The notes: generated by a model from the letters alone, not told the origin. Positions 42,817-52,150 are shown, counted from the stretch's first letter. The stretch: DNA of 64,000 nucleotides from SB15 sp964639245 (GCA_964639245.1 CAZXCU010000001.1:806001-870000), one strand, 5' to 3'. Program-made: numbers and translations.

Positions 42817-44520
42817 TTACACCTCAACATTTTTGAGCGCTTCTTCCTGCTGGTGAATCCAATATTGGGCGCGTTGCAACGCGGACTCGGTTGACCCCAT
42901 GATGATTTCGGTTGCCGGCAGGACATTTTCTGGCCCAAAGCGGTCTAATTTTCCGGTACGGCGCAATTGCCCTTCCACACGCGGTTCGACCCCACACAGC
43001 ATCAATTTTCCGCCGCGAGCTTCGAGTTGGCTAGCATAACGTTCTAACAGATTAATACCCGTACTGCCCAAATATTGATTGCCGCGCAACCGCAGAATCA
43101 CCACTGGAATTTCAGAATCTGCGGGATCAGGGAGGCTGTTTTCCAACGTACTCACCGCCGCAAAATAGAGATTGCCATACACGCCGATAATCGTGGGTTT
43201 ACGGCTAGAGAGTTTGGCAGGCAGCGGCTTTTGACGGAAGTGGTAATCATCGGTGGGTTCAAGCTGAATCACGGTAATATTGCGGGACGATGTGTAAATG
43301 TAAGCAACGAGTGAAATCCCCACCCCGATATAAATACTGTATTCCAAGGGCAGCACCAGTGTCGAGAAAAAAGTGGTCATCAATGCTGCTTTCGCTGATT
43401 TGCCGATCTCCCAGATTTCTTCCAGACTTTTAAATTTGATCAGGCTGCCCGAAGCCACAATCAGATGTCCGGCCAGCGTTGCGAGGGGGATACGTTCAAT
43501 AAAATCGCCCACTGCCAGCAGCAGCAGCCCTACAAAAATTGCTGCGAAAATATTTGCCATGCGGGTTCTTGCCCCCGCGCTGATGTTCACTGCCGTCCGT
43601 GAAATCGAACCTCCGGCGGGCATATTTTGAAACAAACTGCCCACCACATTGGCAATCCCTTGCGCCATAAAATCGCGGGTAATGTTCGGCTGTTTTTCGT
43701 GCGTTTTGGTGGTGGATTGGGAAATGCCCGCGCTTTGAACCAGCGCCAGTACCGCCATCGCCAACCCAATTGACCACATTTCGGGGATATAGCGCCAATT
43801 CGGTAAATGGGCGGCGGGCAGTTGATGCGGAATCGCGGACATATCCGCTACTAGCGCCACGCTTCCCCAATCAAAAAAAGATATCCATGTCCCCGTAACA
43901 ATAATGGTGAGGAGGGTTGCCACACTTTTGAGACGGGTGTGATGCAAAGTGTAAATCATGAGAATCGAAAAAATGCCGACCATCGTGGTATGCGAATCCA
44001 CGTGAGATAGGTTTTTCAGCCAATCCCATGTTCGCAGCATCAACCCGCCCTGAATATGCGATTCGTAACCGGTGAGTTCCCGCAGTTGCCCCAAAATAAT
44101 TAACACCCCCGCCCCGGTGATAAAGCCTGTCATCACTGCGTTGGAGACAAAACGGGTCATGCTGCCCAATTTCAACACCGCGAAGGCAATTTGAAAAATC
44201 CCCACCAGGAGCGTCAACACAAATACACGCTCAATCGGGTTGCCTTCCTCAAAACGTAGCAAGGTTGTCCCGACAATCAAGGAAAGGGCATTGGTCGGCG
44301 CGATGGTTAGATACTTGGAACTGGCAAAGACTGATCCGACAATAGCAGCGACAAATGCCGTGTACAATCCATACACTGGGCTAATTCCCGCGATAATCGC
44401 AAAGGCCATCGCCTGCGGTGCGCCCGCAACTGCCCCAGTGATGCCCGCCAGCACATCCGCAGAAAATTCATCGCGCACCCGTAGTTTAGCCAACGGATTC
44501 GTTTTGGTCAGTGCAGCCAT
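42817..44520 (-). CDS. SulP family anion transporter with STAS domain
   Basis: 567 residues. The membrane part has LAGITGAVAGAPQAMAFAIIAG and SPVYGLYTAFVAAIVGSVFASSKYL, typical of SulP. The last ~110 residues are a STAS domain (VVILRLRGNQYLGSTGINLLERY). SulP proteins carry sulfate, bicarbonate or other anions. The ATG at 44520 directly precedes the family start; an in-frame start at 44607 would overlap the upstream hydrolase gene. The pair may be co-transcribed. Confidence 0.9.
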   Translation of the reverse strand: MAALTKTNPLAKLRVRDEFSADVLAGITGAVAGAPQAMAFAIIAGISPVYGLYTAFVAAIVGSVFASSKYLTIAPTNALSLIVGTTLLRFEEGNPIERVFVLTLLVGIFQIAFAVLKLGSMTRFVSNAVMTGFITGAGVLIILGQLRELTGYESHIQGGLMLRTWDWLKNLSHVDSHTTMVGIFSILMIYTLHHTRLKSVATLLTIIVTGTWISFFDWGSVALVADMSAIPHQLPAAHLPNWRYIPEMWSIGLAMAVLALVQSAGISQSTTKTHEKQPNITRDFMAQGIANVVGSLFQNMPAGGSISRTAVNISAGARTRMANIFAAIFVGLLLLAVGDFIERIPLATLAGHLIVASGSLIKFKSLEEIWEIGKSAKAALMTTFFSTLVLPLEYSIYIGVGISLVAYIYTSSRNITVIQLEPTDDYHFRQKPLPAKLSSRKPTIIGVYGNLYFAAVSTLENSLPDPADSEIPVVILRLRGNQYLGSTGINLLERYASQLEARGGKLMLCGVEPRVEGQLRRTGKLDRFGPENVLPATEIIMGSTESALQRAQYWIHQQEEALKNVEV

Positions 44521-44560
44521 TGAGTGATGAAAATGTTCTCCAAAAATTAGGTCGGTTAGA

Positions 44561-45442
44561 TCAAGGTCGGTTGACCTGTCGCCACGTTTTCGCCAATCCA
44601 TAGGCAATCTGCTCTACTACTTCGTTATCTAGCCAATATCCTAAATGCGAGAGCGGATTCCAGAACTGCCGCCAGTCGCCCACATTCACCTGACGGTCTT
44701 TCACACGCCCATCGGCATATTGCTCATTCAACTGGCTTATCGGGAACGCAATTGCATCGTCGGTATCGTAGATATTAACCCATTCATGGAACAGTCTGGG
44801 ATAGTGTTTTTTCAAATCGGCGGGTGGAAAATCAATCGGGATGCCAAAATTTTCGTAGCGCAAACTCCAGATGGCGATGGGGCTGCCCATCGTGTAGAGC
44901 AAATTTAGTGTTTCGCCCCGTTCAAGCGGTGTCTTTAAGAATTCTTGAAGGGTGGGATGGATAAAACTCTTTTCGGGGGTTTCGCGGTGTTTTTGCAAGT
45001 CATATAAGTAATTGCTCGTGATAATCGTGCCTAAGCTGTGGGCGATGATGCACAAGGGCGCGTTTTCGCCTGCTTTTTGACTGAGTTTTTGCAGGGTGCG
45101 GGCATACACATGGTGAATCTCATCATAAATTTGGCGACCCTCCCGCCCAATGGAAGGCTGGTAAGCGATGGCATCGCCCACAAAATAAATCAAAAAAGCC
45201 CGCGAATTGGCAAAATTTAACGGGCCAAGTTTGTTGACCTGTTCGATGAGGCGCTTTTCTTCGGCTTGTAGCACATCTGCCCAGAACACCCCTTCAATCA
45301 CCAACTCCTCTTCCGGGTTTTTAACCTTTCCCGCCAAATGCCGTGCAAACGCTTCTCGCAACCGTCCGCGAACAGGTGCGTCAAAAGCCTCAATCTGATT
45401 GCCAATCCCATGAATGATTGCGATGCCAATTTTTTGTGTCAT
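44561..45442 (-). CDS. Alpha/beta hydrolase-like protein (lipase/esterase type)
   Basis: 293 residues. GIAIIHGIGNQIEAF gives the oxyanion loop region, and CIIAHSLGTIITSNY is the nucleophile elbow with Ser in AHSLG. A long helical segment lies between them. There is no signal peptide. The ATG at 45442 or 45457 may be used; neither has a clear ribosome binding site. Its promoter overlaps that of the divergent NERD-helicase gene. Function unknown; related proteins are annotated as uncharacterised hydrolases. Confidence 0.75.
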   Translation of the reverse strand: MTQKIGIAIIHGIGNQIEAFDAPVRGRLREAFARHLAGKVKNPEEELVIEGVFWADVLQAEEKRLIEQVNKLGPLNFANSRAFLIYFVGDAIAYQPSIGREGRQIYDEIHHVYARTLQKLSQKAGENAPLCIIAHSLGTIITSNYLYDLQKHRETPEKSFIHPTLQEFLKTPLERGETLNLLYTMGSPIAIWSLRYENFGIPIDFPPADLKKHYPRLFHEWVNIYDTDDAIAFPISQLNEQYADGRVKDRQVNVGDWRQFWNPLSHLGYWLDNEVVEQIAYGLAKTWRQVNRP

Positions 45443-45474
45443 GAGAAAAATTCCCATTGAAGGAACGAATGGCT

Positions 45475-45480
45475 TATAAT
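45475..45480. promoter_or_regulatory. Overlapping divergent -10 elements
   Basis: TATAAT on the plus strand (45475-45480) ends seven bases before the ATG of the NERD-helicase gene, giving a leaderless transcript. The opposite strand across the same bases reads TATTAT (from GTATTATAA), a -10 for the hydrolase gene. The two promoters would exclude each other. Confidence 0.45.
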
Positions 45481-45487
45481 ACAAAAT

Positions 45488-47518
45488 ATGGTCGTAGAAC
45501 AACAAATTAAGAAAATAGAACATGCCATTCAGGAAGCGAAAATTCGGGTTATCGGCCACCATGATATTACCAATGTGGCACACGCGAAATTTGTGCTAGC
45601 CCTGCTAAAAGCCTACGGTGAGGAGTCGCAGGGGGTTATTTACAACGAGCCTGTCCTGCCTACGGGTGATCTTGCGCCGGATGTGGTGCTGGTACATCCC
45701 CAGACGGGTATCATTGTTTTTGAGGTCAAAGCCTACGATCTTGTTTTTATTCAGGGAGTTGAGGCGGGCAACCTCAAAGTTCATTTCAATGGGGAATCGC
45801 AGTCGGTGAATCCCTTACGCCAAGCCCAGCGCAGCATGTACGCCATTAAAAATCACTATCAGCGCCTCGCCGGGGATGTCCCCGCCCCGCTTTTTAATTC
45901 GATGGTGGTGCTGCCGAATATCCGCGAAGAACAATGGATTAAAAAAGGCTACGATGCGACCATCCAGCGCCGTTTAATTTTATTCGCGGAGGACTGCCGT
46001 GAGATTGACCGTTTAAAATCGCGGGTAGAACGCTTGGTCAAACAAAGCCAGACTCTTGCCAATCTTAGCGCCCCTCTTCCCTCCGAATCCATCAACGCGG
46101 TTTTCCGCACCTTTGGACACTCGACCCTGCTCGACAAACCCGAACGCAAAGTTCGTGCTTTTGAAATCCCGCAGCTTGGCGCAGAAATTGACCGACTTGA
46201 AGCCGAAACCAAGCATCTTTCTGCTGAACAGCAGCAGCTTATCCGTGTGGATACATGGGGACATCCCTATCTGCTGCGCGGGGTGGCGGGCAGCGGCAAA
46301 ACGCTGGTGTTAGCCCATCAAGTCGCATGGGCGGTCTATCGGCAGGAACACAAACACAATCAACTGACCCTTTTTCCTGAAGACCGTCACCCCCTGCCTA
46401 AAATGGTCGTGCTGTGTCTCAACCGTCCCTTGATTCCGCAACTCGAAAAATATATCCGGGAGGCTTACCAGCAAATTGCCGGACGCGAACTGCCATCGGG
46501 GATGGTGACAATCACCTCTCTCAACAATTTCATTTACCAGCTCACCCAAGACCATGACCATTTTCACTATGTTGCGGTGGGTAAAAATAAAAGTGCTGGC
46601 GAACGTTCCCGCCAATTTTTAGAACAATTAGACCGCATGACTCCCGAACAATTGGATGTTCTGAGGGTAGATGCCATCTATCTGGATGAGGGGCAAGATG
46701 TTCATCCCGATACATTGACTCTGCTGCATACCCTCGTCAGACCCAACAAAATCACGGGTGAACGTACCATCAGCATTTTTTACGACGATGCCCAGAATAT
46801 TTATGGGCATCCGCGCCCCACATGGCGTACTGTCGGGATGAATGTCGAGGGTGGACGGGCAGATTTTATGGGCATGTGCTATCGCAATTCGCGGGAAATT
46901 GTCGAACTCGGCTTGAATGTGCTGCTTGGCACAGCCGCCGATGAAAAAACCCGTGTGCATAACCGCCGCTTTGCCGATGTATACACCCTCAAGGAAAAAG
47001 GCTTGGTGGAGGAAACCCCGGAAGGGTGGAAAGCCCACTATGCGGTAACTTCCGGTATTGTGCCACAGGTGCGTGTTTTTCCCCATCACGCCGCACAAAT
47101 TGAATGGGTGGCGAGGGCGGCGGTGAACTTGATTCAGGATGAGCATGTCCGTCCCGAAGACTTGCTCATTCTGGCAGGTAAAAGCACTTCCTTTGACCGC
47201 CTTGAACAGCAAATCCGCGAACACAGCCAGAATCAAATTCAAGTCCGCTTGGTGGGTGGGCGCAATCGGCATACACAGGATGAACCCCTGCTGGTGGCAG
47301 GCCAACTCACGCTCAGTACGATTGCAATGGCAAAAGGCTACGATGCGCCAATTGTGATTGTGATGGATGCTGATGAAATCCCCACCCATGAGACAGGCCG
47401 CGCTACGTTTTATGTAGGTGTTACCCGCGCCAAACGCTACTTGCTCATCACCGGAGTGAAATCGGCGGGGTCATTGCTGGAAGAAGCGGCGGCTGTCCCG
47501 CGCCCCAAAACTTCATAA
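45488..47518 (+). CDS. NERD nuclease domain / superfamily 1 DNA helicase
   Basis: 676 residues. Residues ~30-160 are a NERD (nuclease-related) domain, with D65, E79 and K81 in PDVVLVHPQTGIIVFEVK forming a PD-(D/E)xK site. The rest is a UvrD-like helicase: Walker A RGVAGSGKT near 263-271, Walker B IYLDEGQD near 398, and the C-terminal motifs STIAMAKGYDAPIVIV and TFYVGVTRAKRYLLI. NERD helicases are thought to act in DNA repair or defence. The ATG follows TATAAT by seven bases without a ribosome binding site. It diverges from a hydrolase gene. Confidence 0.88.
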   Translation: MVVEQQIKKIEHAIQEAKIRVIGHHDITNVAHAKFVLALLKAYGEESQGVIYNEPVLPTGDLAPDVVLVHPQTGIIVFEVKAYDLVFIQGVEAGNLKVHFNGESQSVNPLRQAQRSMYAIKNHYQRLAGDVPAPLFNSMVVLPNIREEQWIKKGYDATIQRRLILFAEDCREIDRLKSRVERLVKQSQTLANLSAPLPSESINAVFRTFGHSTLLDKPERKVRAFEIPQLGAEIDRLEAETKHLSAEQQQLIRVDTWGHPYLLRGVAGSGKTLVLAHQVAWAVYRQEHKHNQLTLFPEDRHPLPKMVVLCLNRPLIPQLEKYIREAYQQIAGRELPSGMVTITSLNNFIYQLTQDHDHFHYVAVGKNKSAGERSRQFLEQLDRMTPEQLDVLRVDAIYLDEGQDVHPDTLTLLHTLVRPNKITGERTISIFYDDAQNIYGHPRPTWRTVGMNVEGGRADFMGMCYRNSREIVELGLNVLLGTAADEKTRVHNRRFADVYTLKEKGLVEETPEGWKAHYAVTSGIVPQVRVFPHHAAQIEWVARAAVNLIQDEHVRPEDLLILAGKSTSFDRLEQQIREHSQNQIQVRLVGGRNRHTQDEPLLVAGQLTLSTIAMAKGYDAPIVIVMDADEIPTHETGRATFYVGVTRAKRYLLITGVKSAGSLLEEAAAVPRPKTS

Positions 47519-47523
47519 ATCCG

Positions 47524-48357
47524 TTAGTCTGGAATTTCGATGGGTTCACCGACATCATAATAATTTGTGACCCGTTGATAGGAATATTCCAGCGAGAGTA
47601 AATCCGTTTCGTTGACCGGAATTTCAACAGGCGCATCCAACAGCAAATCGGCACTGAGCAGTTGCCCGGTTTCACGGTTGACCGCCACTAGCAAGGTCAG
47701 GTTGCCGTTTTCTGCCAAGACATCCAGCAAATCATTTGAAGAAAGCACCCCGTCAAACGGTTGGGTTAAATCGGTTAGTTCAATCGGCAGAAGGGGCAAA
47801 CTCGCCAGCACATCCAATTCCAATTCATAACGCTGAATGTCTGTCCCACGCTGGTTTCGCACGCCCAAGTCATAAATGGCGGTGACATTTTCCAGAAATA
47901 AACCCAGTTGGGCGGGAGTCATCTCCGACAGGGTAGTCAGGCCAAGCGTTTCAGCTTCCGCCGACTCCGCCGAAAGTTCCGTCAAATTTTCACCTTCCGC
48001 CAGCACAACCTCCCCATCCGAAATGATAAAATCGGCTTGACGGGAGAGGTCTTCTCCATCTGTCTCCGACGACAGGGTACTGTCTGAAATAAATAAACTG
48101 CCTGTCATACCCTGTGCGGTGTTCACATCCACCGCCGATTCGCGTACCGACACCGTACTTGCCCACGAATCCGCCAGTGTATAGGCTAAGGTGGTGGTTT
48201 CCTGTGCGGATTGGCGATAGGTTTCCCATGCTTCGGCGCGTTCAAACACGGCCTGTACCTCTGCCAGAAGTGCAAGCTGGTCGTCGCTGAGTCCGTCCTG
48301 TGCGACCACTGTAACCGCCACTATGAAAATAAAAATCAGTCCCCAGAAGCGTATCAT
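47524..48357 (-). CDS. Secreted protein of unknown function (lipoprotein-carrier-like)
   Basis: 277 residues. A signal peptide (IRFWGLIFIFIVAVTVVAQ) without lipobox, then a beta-rich domain. The layout, an N-terminal helix region followed by strands and a late ETGQLLSADLLLDAPV, is reminiscent of LolA/LppX-like half-barrels, but the match is weak. The ATG at 48357 has AAGGG nine bases upstream. Converges with the NERD-helicase gene, six bases apart. Confidence 0.65.
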   Translation of the reverse strand: MIRFWGLIFIFIVAVTVVAQDGLSDDQLALLAEVQAVFERAEAWETYRQSAQETTTLAYTLADSWASTVSVRESAVDVNTAQGMTGSLFISDSTLSSETDGEDLSRQADFIISDGEVVLAEGENLTELSAESAEAETLGLTTLSEMTPAQLGLFLENVTAIYDLGVRNQRGTDIQRYELELDVLASLPLLPIELTDLTQPFDGVLSSNDLLDVLAENGNLTLLVAVNRETGQLLSADLLLDAPVEIPVNETDLLSLEYSYQRVTNYYDVGEPIEIPD

Positions 48358-48462
48358 CTTGTTCATCCCTTGTCGCTTGAACTGTACACCACCCGCAAAA
48401 GCCCGCGCAACTTTTCCCCCCCCAAATGCGTAGTAAAAATAGATGATAGGAAGGTGCGAAGT

Positions 48463-48774
48463 ATGAATGACAATGAACGGTATCAACGCGCCCGCCGACG
48501 GGTCAAAGAACTCAAGGAATTTTATACCCATCTTGGCTCATACGTCATGGTCATTGGATTTCTCGCGGTGATTGATATTGCCACCGGAGATGGATTCTGG
48601 TTTTACTGGCCGGCGTTTGGTTGGGGCATCGCTGTGGCTATCCACGCCGCGAATACTTTTTCGCCCGGCTTTTTTGGCTCGGATTGGGAAGAACGCAAAA
48701 TCCGCGAATTGATGGAAAAAGACGGCGGGGAACGCAAACGCAAAAATGAAAGTTACTACGAGGAAGAATCATGA
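48463..48774 (+). CDS. 2TM domain protein, copy 1
   Basis: 103 residues: a basic N-terminal helix (RYQRARRRVKELKEFY), two membrane helices (~27-45 and 51-66) and a charged amphipathic tail with WEERKIRELMEKD. This is the 2TM domain family, sometimes fused to histidine kinases. AAGG lies eight bases before the ATG. The next gene overlaps by four bases (ATGA). Confidence 0.88.
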   Translation: MNDNERYQRARRRVKELKEFYTHLGSYVMVIGFLAVIDIATGDGFWFYWPAFGWGIAVAIHAANTFSPGFFGSDWEERKIRELMEKDGGERKRKNESYYEEES

Positions 48775-49079
48775 ACGACAAAGAAGCCTATAAACGGGCA
48801 AAAAAACAGGTTGAAGAACTGAAGGATTTTTACCAGCATCTGGTGATTTACCTCATTATCAACGGCGCGATTCTGCTGGTCGGGTTGGCCTCTGGCGCAG
48901 GATGGTGGGTGTTGATTCTGCCATTTTTGTGGGGTATCGGTCTGGCTGCCCACGCGATGGAAGCGCTGCCGATTGCGACAGGCTGGGAGGAACGCAAAAT
49001 CCGCGAGTTGATGGCGAAAGAACGCGGCGACCACAAGCCTAAAAACGATTATTCGTATTATGAGGATGATGAGGCGTAA
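48771..49079 (+). CDS. 2TM domain protein, copy 2
   Basis: 102 residues, clear paralogue of the preceding protein: same N-terminal KRAKKQVEELKDFYQHL, same two helices and the same WEERKIRELM after them. Translation is coupled through ATGA. A heterodimer of the two is plausible. Function unknown. Confidence 0.88.
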   Translation: MNDKEAYKRAKKQVEELKDFYQHLVIYLIINGAILLVGLASGAGWWVLILPFLWGIGLAAHAMEALPIATGWEERKIRELMAKERGDHKPKNDYSYYEDDEA

Positions 49080-49112
49080 GGTTTGAACCTCACCTTTCCC
49101 ACAAATCCTTGA

Positions 49113-49183
49113 GGGTGGGTTACGGGCGCATCAACTTTTTGCTAGGAATGAAGACTTCTATGCAGCGCCCTAAGAACCCGCCC
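49113..49183. repeat. Large imperfect inverted repeat between convergent genes
   Basis: GGGTGGGTTACGGGCGC (49113-49129) pairs with GCGCCCTAAGAACCCGCCC (49165-49183) over GGGCGC/GCGCCC and GGGTGGGTT/AACCCGCCC. It lies between the ends of the 2TM gene and the anti-sigma gene and may serve as a bidirectional terminator. Confidence 0.5.
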
Positions 49184-49207
49184 CTACCGAGTCATGCCGT
49201 TGAAGGG

Positions 49208-50344
49208 CTACGGATTCATTTCCGCTGCGAGTAGGTCACAAAACAGACATACGCCATTCTGATCAATTAAATGATCTGGGTTATCAATATTACTGCTCAG
49301 GGCCTCCACAATCACCAATTCGACAGGCTTTGCGGTGTAAACACTGCTGACCAATTGCAGGGCTTGGATCAAATATTGGGCTTGCTGCGGATACCCGCCA
49401 CTAACTGTATAGGCTAAGTCGGTAATGCAAAGAGGAATGTCAACTTCTGCAAAAGCGGCGGCGGCTTGGTCTAATGTGGGGATAAAATAGCCATCGCTGT
49501 TGGGATCGATTGAGATGGCATCCGGCGGTATGTTGCTTCCCTGATAAGTAACACCGATACAATCAGCAAAATCTTCTATGTCTGCATCTGCCATTGCAGC
49601 ATAATAATCAGTCATGGCGGTAAAATCAGATTCTGCAACGGCGTAATTCCGCCCTAATCCCGTGATGACCATGATGTCCGAGTCAATCTCTTTTATGGTG
49701 ATATAGGCATCCTTGAGCCACTCAATGTATTCGGTAGTTTCAATTGAAATTGGCATTGGATAAATAGACTTCCAAACTTGAATCGCATCAGGATTATGAG
49801 ATGCTACAGTTGCAACAAATGCCATATATTCATTGATAGCATCTTTTGTTTCGATTGTAGGTGTAATTGAGAGAAGCACTTTAAGTTCAGCATTGTGAGC
49901 TTGTCCAATTCGACTAGCAGCATAGTCAGTATTGCCATCTAAAGTAAATTGAATATCCCATTGTACCCATGTTATGCCTGCATTTTTCATATGCTGAATT
50001 GTTGTTGCATCAAGGTCATCAACGGTTGCCCCTACCGGAATCGTGATGCTGGGTTGGGTGGGTAGCGGGGTTGGGTCGGTTTGAGTCGCGCTGGTTTGCA
50101 AAATTGGCTGTTCCTGCACGCTGTTCGGGCGATTTTCCAGTTGGGCGAACAAAAAATAGACAGCCACAATAACGACTGCCGCAGCCACGACCACGCGCAG
50201 CCAACGAACCGAAACGACATTGGATTTTTGAGCTTGTAACGCGAGTTCCATTTTTTCTTTCTCCTTCATTTTCAAATAAAAAGCATCAGCCAGTGCTTGG
50301 GGCGGGTCTTCCCGCAGTTCAGACAGCAGGTGTTCGTCGTTCAT
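49208..50344 (-). CDS. Anti-sigma-like membrane protein with glycosidase-like outer domain
   Basis: 378 residues. A 45-residue cytosolic N-terminus with no zinc motif is followed by one membrane helix (50-67), a Thr/Pro linker (80-105) and a TIM-barrel domain (~108-378) resembling clan A glycoside hydrolases. Where such enzymes carry WNEPN or WNEQN, this protein has W191-K-S-I-Y, and the second catalytic Glu (TEFGW) is T308-D-L-A-Y. The barrel thus appears catalytically dead, suiting a carbohydrate or peptidoglycan sensor. It overlaps the ECF sigma gene by 26 bases, the standard arrangement of a sigma/anti-sigma pair. It parallels clostridial RsgI-type factors, though not their sequence. Confidence 0.75.
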   Translation of the reverse strand: MNDEHLLSELREDPPQALADAFYLKMKEKEKMELALQAQKSNVVSVRWLRVVVAAAVVIVAVYFLFAQLENRPNSVQEQPILQTSATQTDPTPLPTQPSITIPVGATVDDLDATTIQHMKNAGITWVQWDIQFTLDGNTDYAASRIGQAHNAELKVLLSITPTIETKDAINEYMAFVATVASHNPDAIQVWKSIYPMPISIETTEYIEWLKDAYITIKEIDSDIMVITGLGRNYAVAESDFTAMTDYYAAMADADIEDFADCIGVTYQGSNIPPDAISIDPNSDGYFIPTLDQAAAAFAEVDIPLCITDLAYTVSGGYPQQAQYLIQALQLVSSVYTAKPVELVIVEALSSNIDNPDHLIDQNGVCLFCDLLAAEMNP

Positions 50345-50846
50345 GGTGGTTATCCCATTCGATGTTTATTTTTTTGTGGATGCGAAAAAGCGATACCCCG
50401 ACATTCGATTCGGACAAGCCGGTGTGTGCCGCCAGTTGTCGGTTGTTCAAGCCTGCCCCATATTTCAAGGCTATCAACTCTTGGTCACGCGGGGGGAGTT
50501 GGCTCAAAATCTGACGCAACCGCGCAAGGTCAAGACGGTACTGGACATCCTGTTCCAGTGTGTCCGGCGATTCAACATTTTCCAGCATGTCGAAATCGAG
50601 AATTTCGCGGCGGTGCTTCCGAAAATGGTCGGTCAAAATATTGCGGGTGATTTTGAACAGCCAATTGATAAATTCGCCTTTTTTCGGGTTGTAGTGGGCG
50701 CGTTTGTCAAATGCCCGTTCTAAGGAAAGTTGGGTCAAATGCCACGCCGTTTGTCGGTCAAACCGTTGATTGTCCCGGTCAAAAACTTGATACAGAAAAT
50801 AATTGAAAATTTTGTTTTGGTGCTGATAAATGTAATCCCAATCCAT
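50319..50846 (-). CDS. ECF-type RNA polymerase sigma factor
   Basis: 175 residues with region 2 (FINWLFKITRNILTDHFRKHRRE) and region 4 (LRQILSQLPPRDQELIALKYGAGLNNRQLAAHTGLSESNVGVSLFRIHKKI). No additional domains. It directs transcription of a stress or envelope regulon when released from its anti-sigma partner encoded by the overlapping downstream gene. No region-2-type autoregulated promoter is recognisable in the 100-base gap to the divergent mannosyltransferase gene. Confidence 0.92.
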   Translation of the reverse strand: MDWDYIYQHQNKIFNYFLYQVFDRDNQRFDRQTAWHLTQLSLERAFDKRAHYNPKKGEFINWLFKITRNILTDHFRKHRREILDFDMLENVESPDTLEQDVQYRLDLARLRQILSQLPPRDQELIALKYGAGLNNRQLAAHTGLSESNVGVSLFRIHKKINIEWDNHHERRTPAV

Positions 50847-50946
50847 AGCCGTTTCTCTGCCTGCTCTATAGACTCTACGGATGTTGGCTGCAAAGTATTA
50901 CAAAAGTGACAAAATTCGTGTGGCAAGTCTGGTAAAATAGCCCGCC

Positions 50947-52104
50947 ATGCGTGACAAAAAATGGCGGACTCTTCTCCTTCTCTGGGCAGGCTGGTATCTT
51001 GCCCTTGTGACCTTCCAACAAGTCAATTGGGCGCGATTCACCCTGCAACGTCCCGACGAGGGGTATGCGTGGACAGGGGGCATGACCACTGGCAGCCTCG
51101 ATTCGCCAGCGACAGGGGCATGGTTTTATGCGCGGTGGGACAGCTACCGCTATGTTCTCATCGCTCAAGATGGTTATGAAAATCCTAAACTGGCAACGTT
51201 TTTTCCGGGCTATCCGATTCTGATGCGAATCGCGGATACGGTTTTGTTGTCGCCTTTTTTTGAGGAAGATGCCAAAAACAGCCGCATGGCCTTGGCGGGG
51301 ATGCTGGTCTCGGCGCTGACTTCGTTGATTGCCGCATGGGGGATGCTGGTTTTTTCCCGTGAACGGTTGGGGGATGAAGAGTCGGCATTTCGTAGCACCT
51401 TTTATTTGCTGATTTTTCCGACGGCGATGTTCATGGTGCAGGTGTACACCGAATCGGCTTATCTGGCGGTGTCGCTGTGGGGGTTGATTTTTGTATATCG
51501 CGGCAAGTGGGGTTACGCTGTGCCACTGGTCATTTACGCCACGCTGACCCGTCCCACAGGAATATTTTTGTGTTTCCCGATGCTGACTCAATGGTTGGAT
51601 TTCTGGTGGCGGGGCAAACGACTGCCTTTTGTTTATCTGCTGGCGGCTGCGTCGCCTGTGCTGGCCTTTTTTATTTTTAACACCTACCTTGATGCCAATG
51701 GGATAGACACGCTGGAAGCCCAGCAAGATTTCGGACGCTATCTGTTACAACCACAGGCAGTCCTTGCTTTTGTGCAGCAGTTGGGCTGGATGGGAACCAG
51801 CAGCAATGGTACGGTGCAAATTGGCCTTGATCTTGCGCTGACGCTTTTTGCAACGGTGATGTGCCTGTTGGAATGGAATCGTCATTCGGGGTTGGCGTTG
51901 TATGGTCTGGGAGCAACTTATGTCTCTTTAGCGACCGGGCAACTTGTCAGCCAGAATCGATATGTACTCATTGTAATCCCGATTTTTTTTGTGCTGGCAC
52001 GCTGGGGTAAGAATCCCAGTGTTGACCGCGTATGGACAGTGGTGAGCCTGTTACTTTTAACCCTGTACCTTATCCAATTTACGCAAGGTTTCTGGACAGG
52101 ATGA
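50947..52104 (+). CDS. PIG-V-like membrane mannosyltransferase (GT-C)
   Basis: 385 residues, eight or more membrane helices. After helix one the outer loop contains ARWDSYRYVLIAQDGY and ATFFPGYPILMRI, and TRPTG appears later, all hallmarks of the PIG-V/GT76 family whose Asp in WDS is catalytic. It uses polyprenyl-phosphate mannose to add mannose to a lipid or protein outside the membrane. TAAAAT lies eight bases before the ATG and no ribosome binding site is present. Confidence 0.85.
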   Translation: MRDKKWRTLLLLWAGWYLALVTFQQVNWARFTLQRPDEGYAWTGGMTTGSLDSPATGAWFYARWDSYRYVLIAQDGYENPKLATFFPGYPILMRIADTVLLSPFFEEDAKNSRMALAGMLVSALTSLIAAWGMLVFSRERLGDEESAFRSTFYLLIFPTAMFMVQVYTESAYLAVSLWGLIFVYRGKWGYAVPLVIYATLTRPTGIFLCFPMLTQWLDFWWRGKRLPFVYLLAAASPVLAFFIFNTYLDANGIDTLEAQQDFGRYLLQPQAVLAFVQQLGWMGTSSNGTVQIGLDLALTLFATVMCLLEWNRHSGLALYGLGATYVSLATGQLVSQNRYVLIVIPIFFVLARWGKNPSVDRVWTVVSLLLLTLYLIQFTQGFWTG

Positions 52105-52150
52105 GTCATATCAAGGTATAGTAATAGCATAAATGCTGTGAGATTAAGTG

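Noticed and set aside
46628..47389. 253-codon open frame antisense to the NERD-helicase gene
   Set aside because: No recognisable domain, no ribosome binding site, and the opposite strand has clear helicase motifs across the same bases.
50875..51726. 283-codon open frame antisense to the PIG-V-like gene
   Set aside because: Composition is rich in Arg, Gln and His as expected for the reverse of a membrane protein gene; no domain or start signal.
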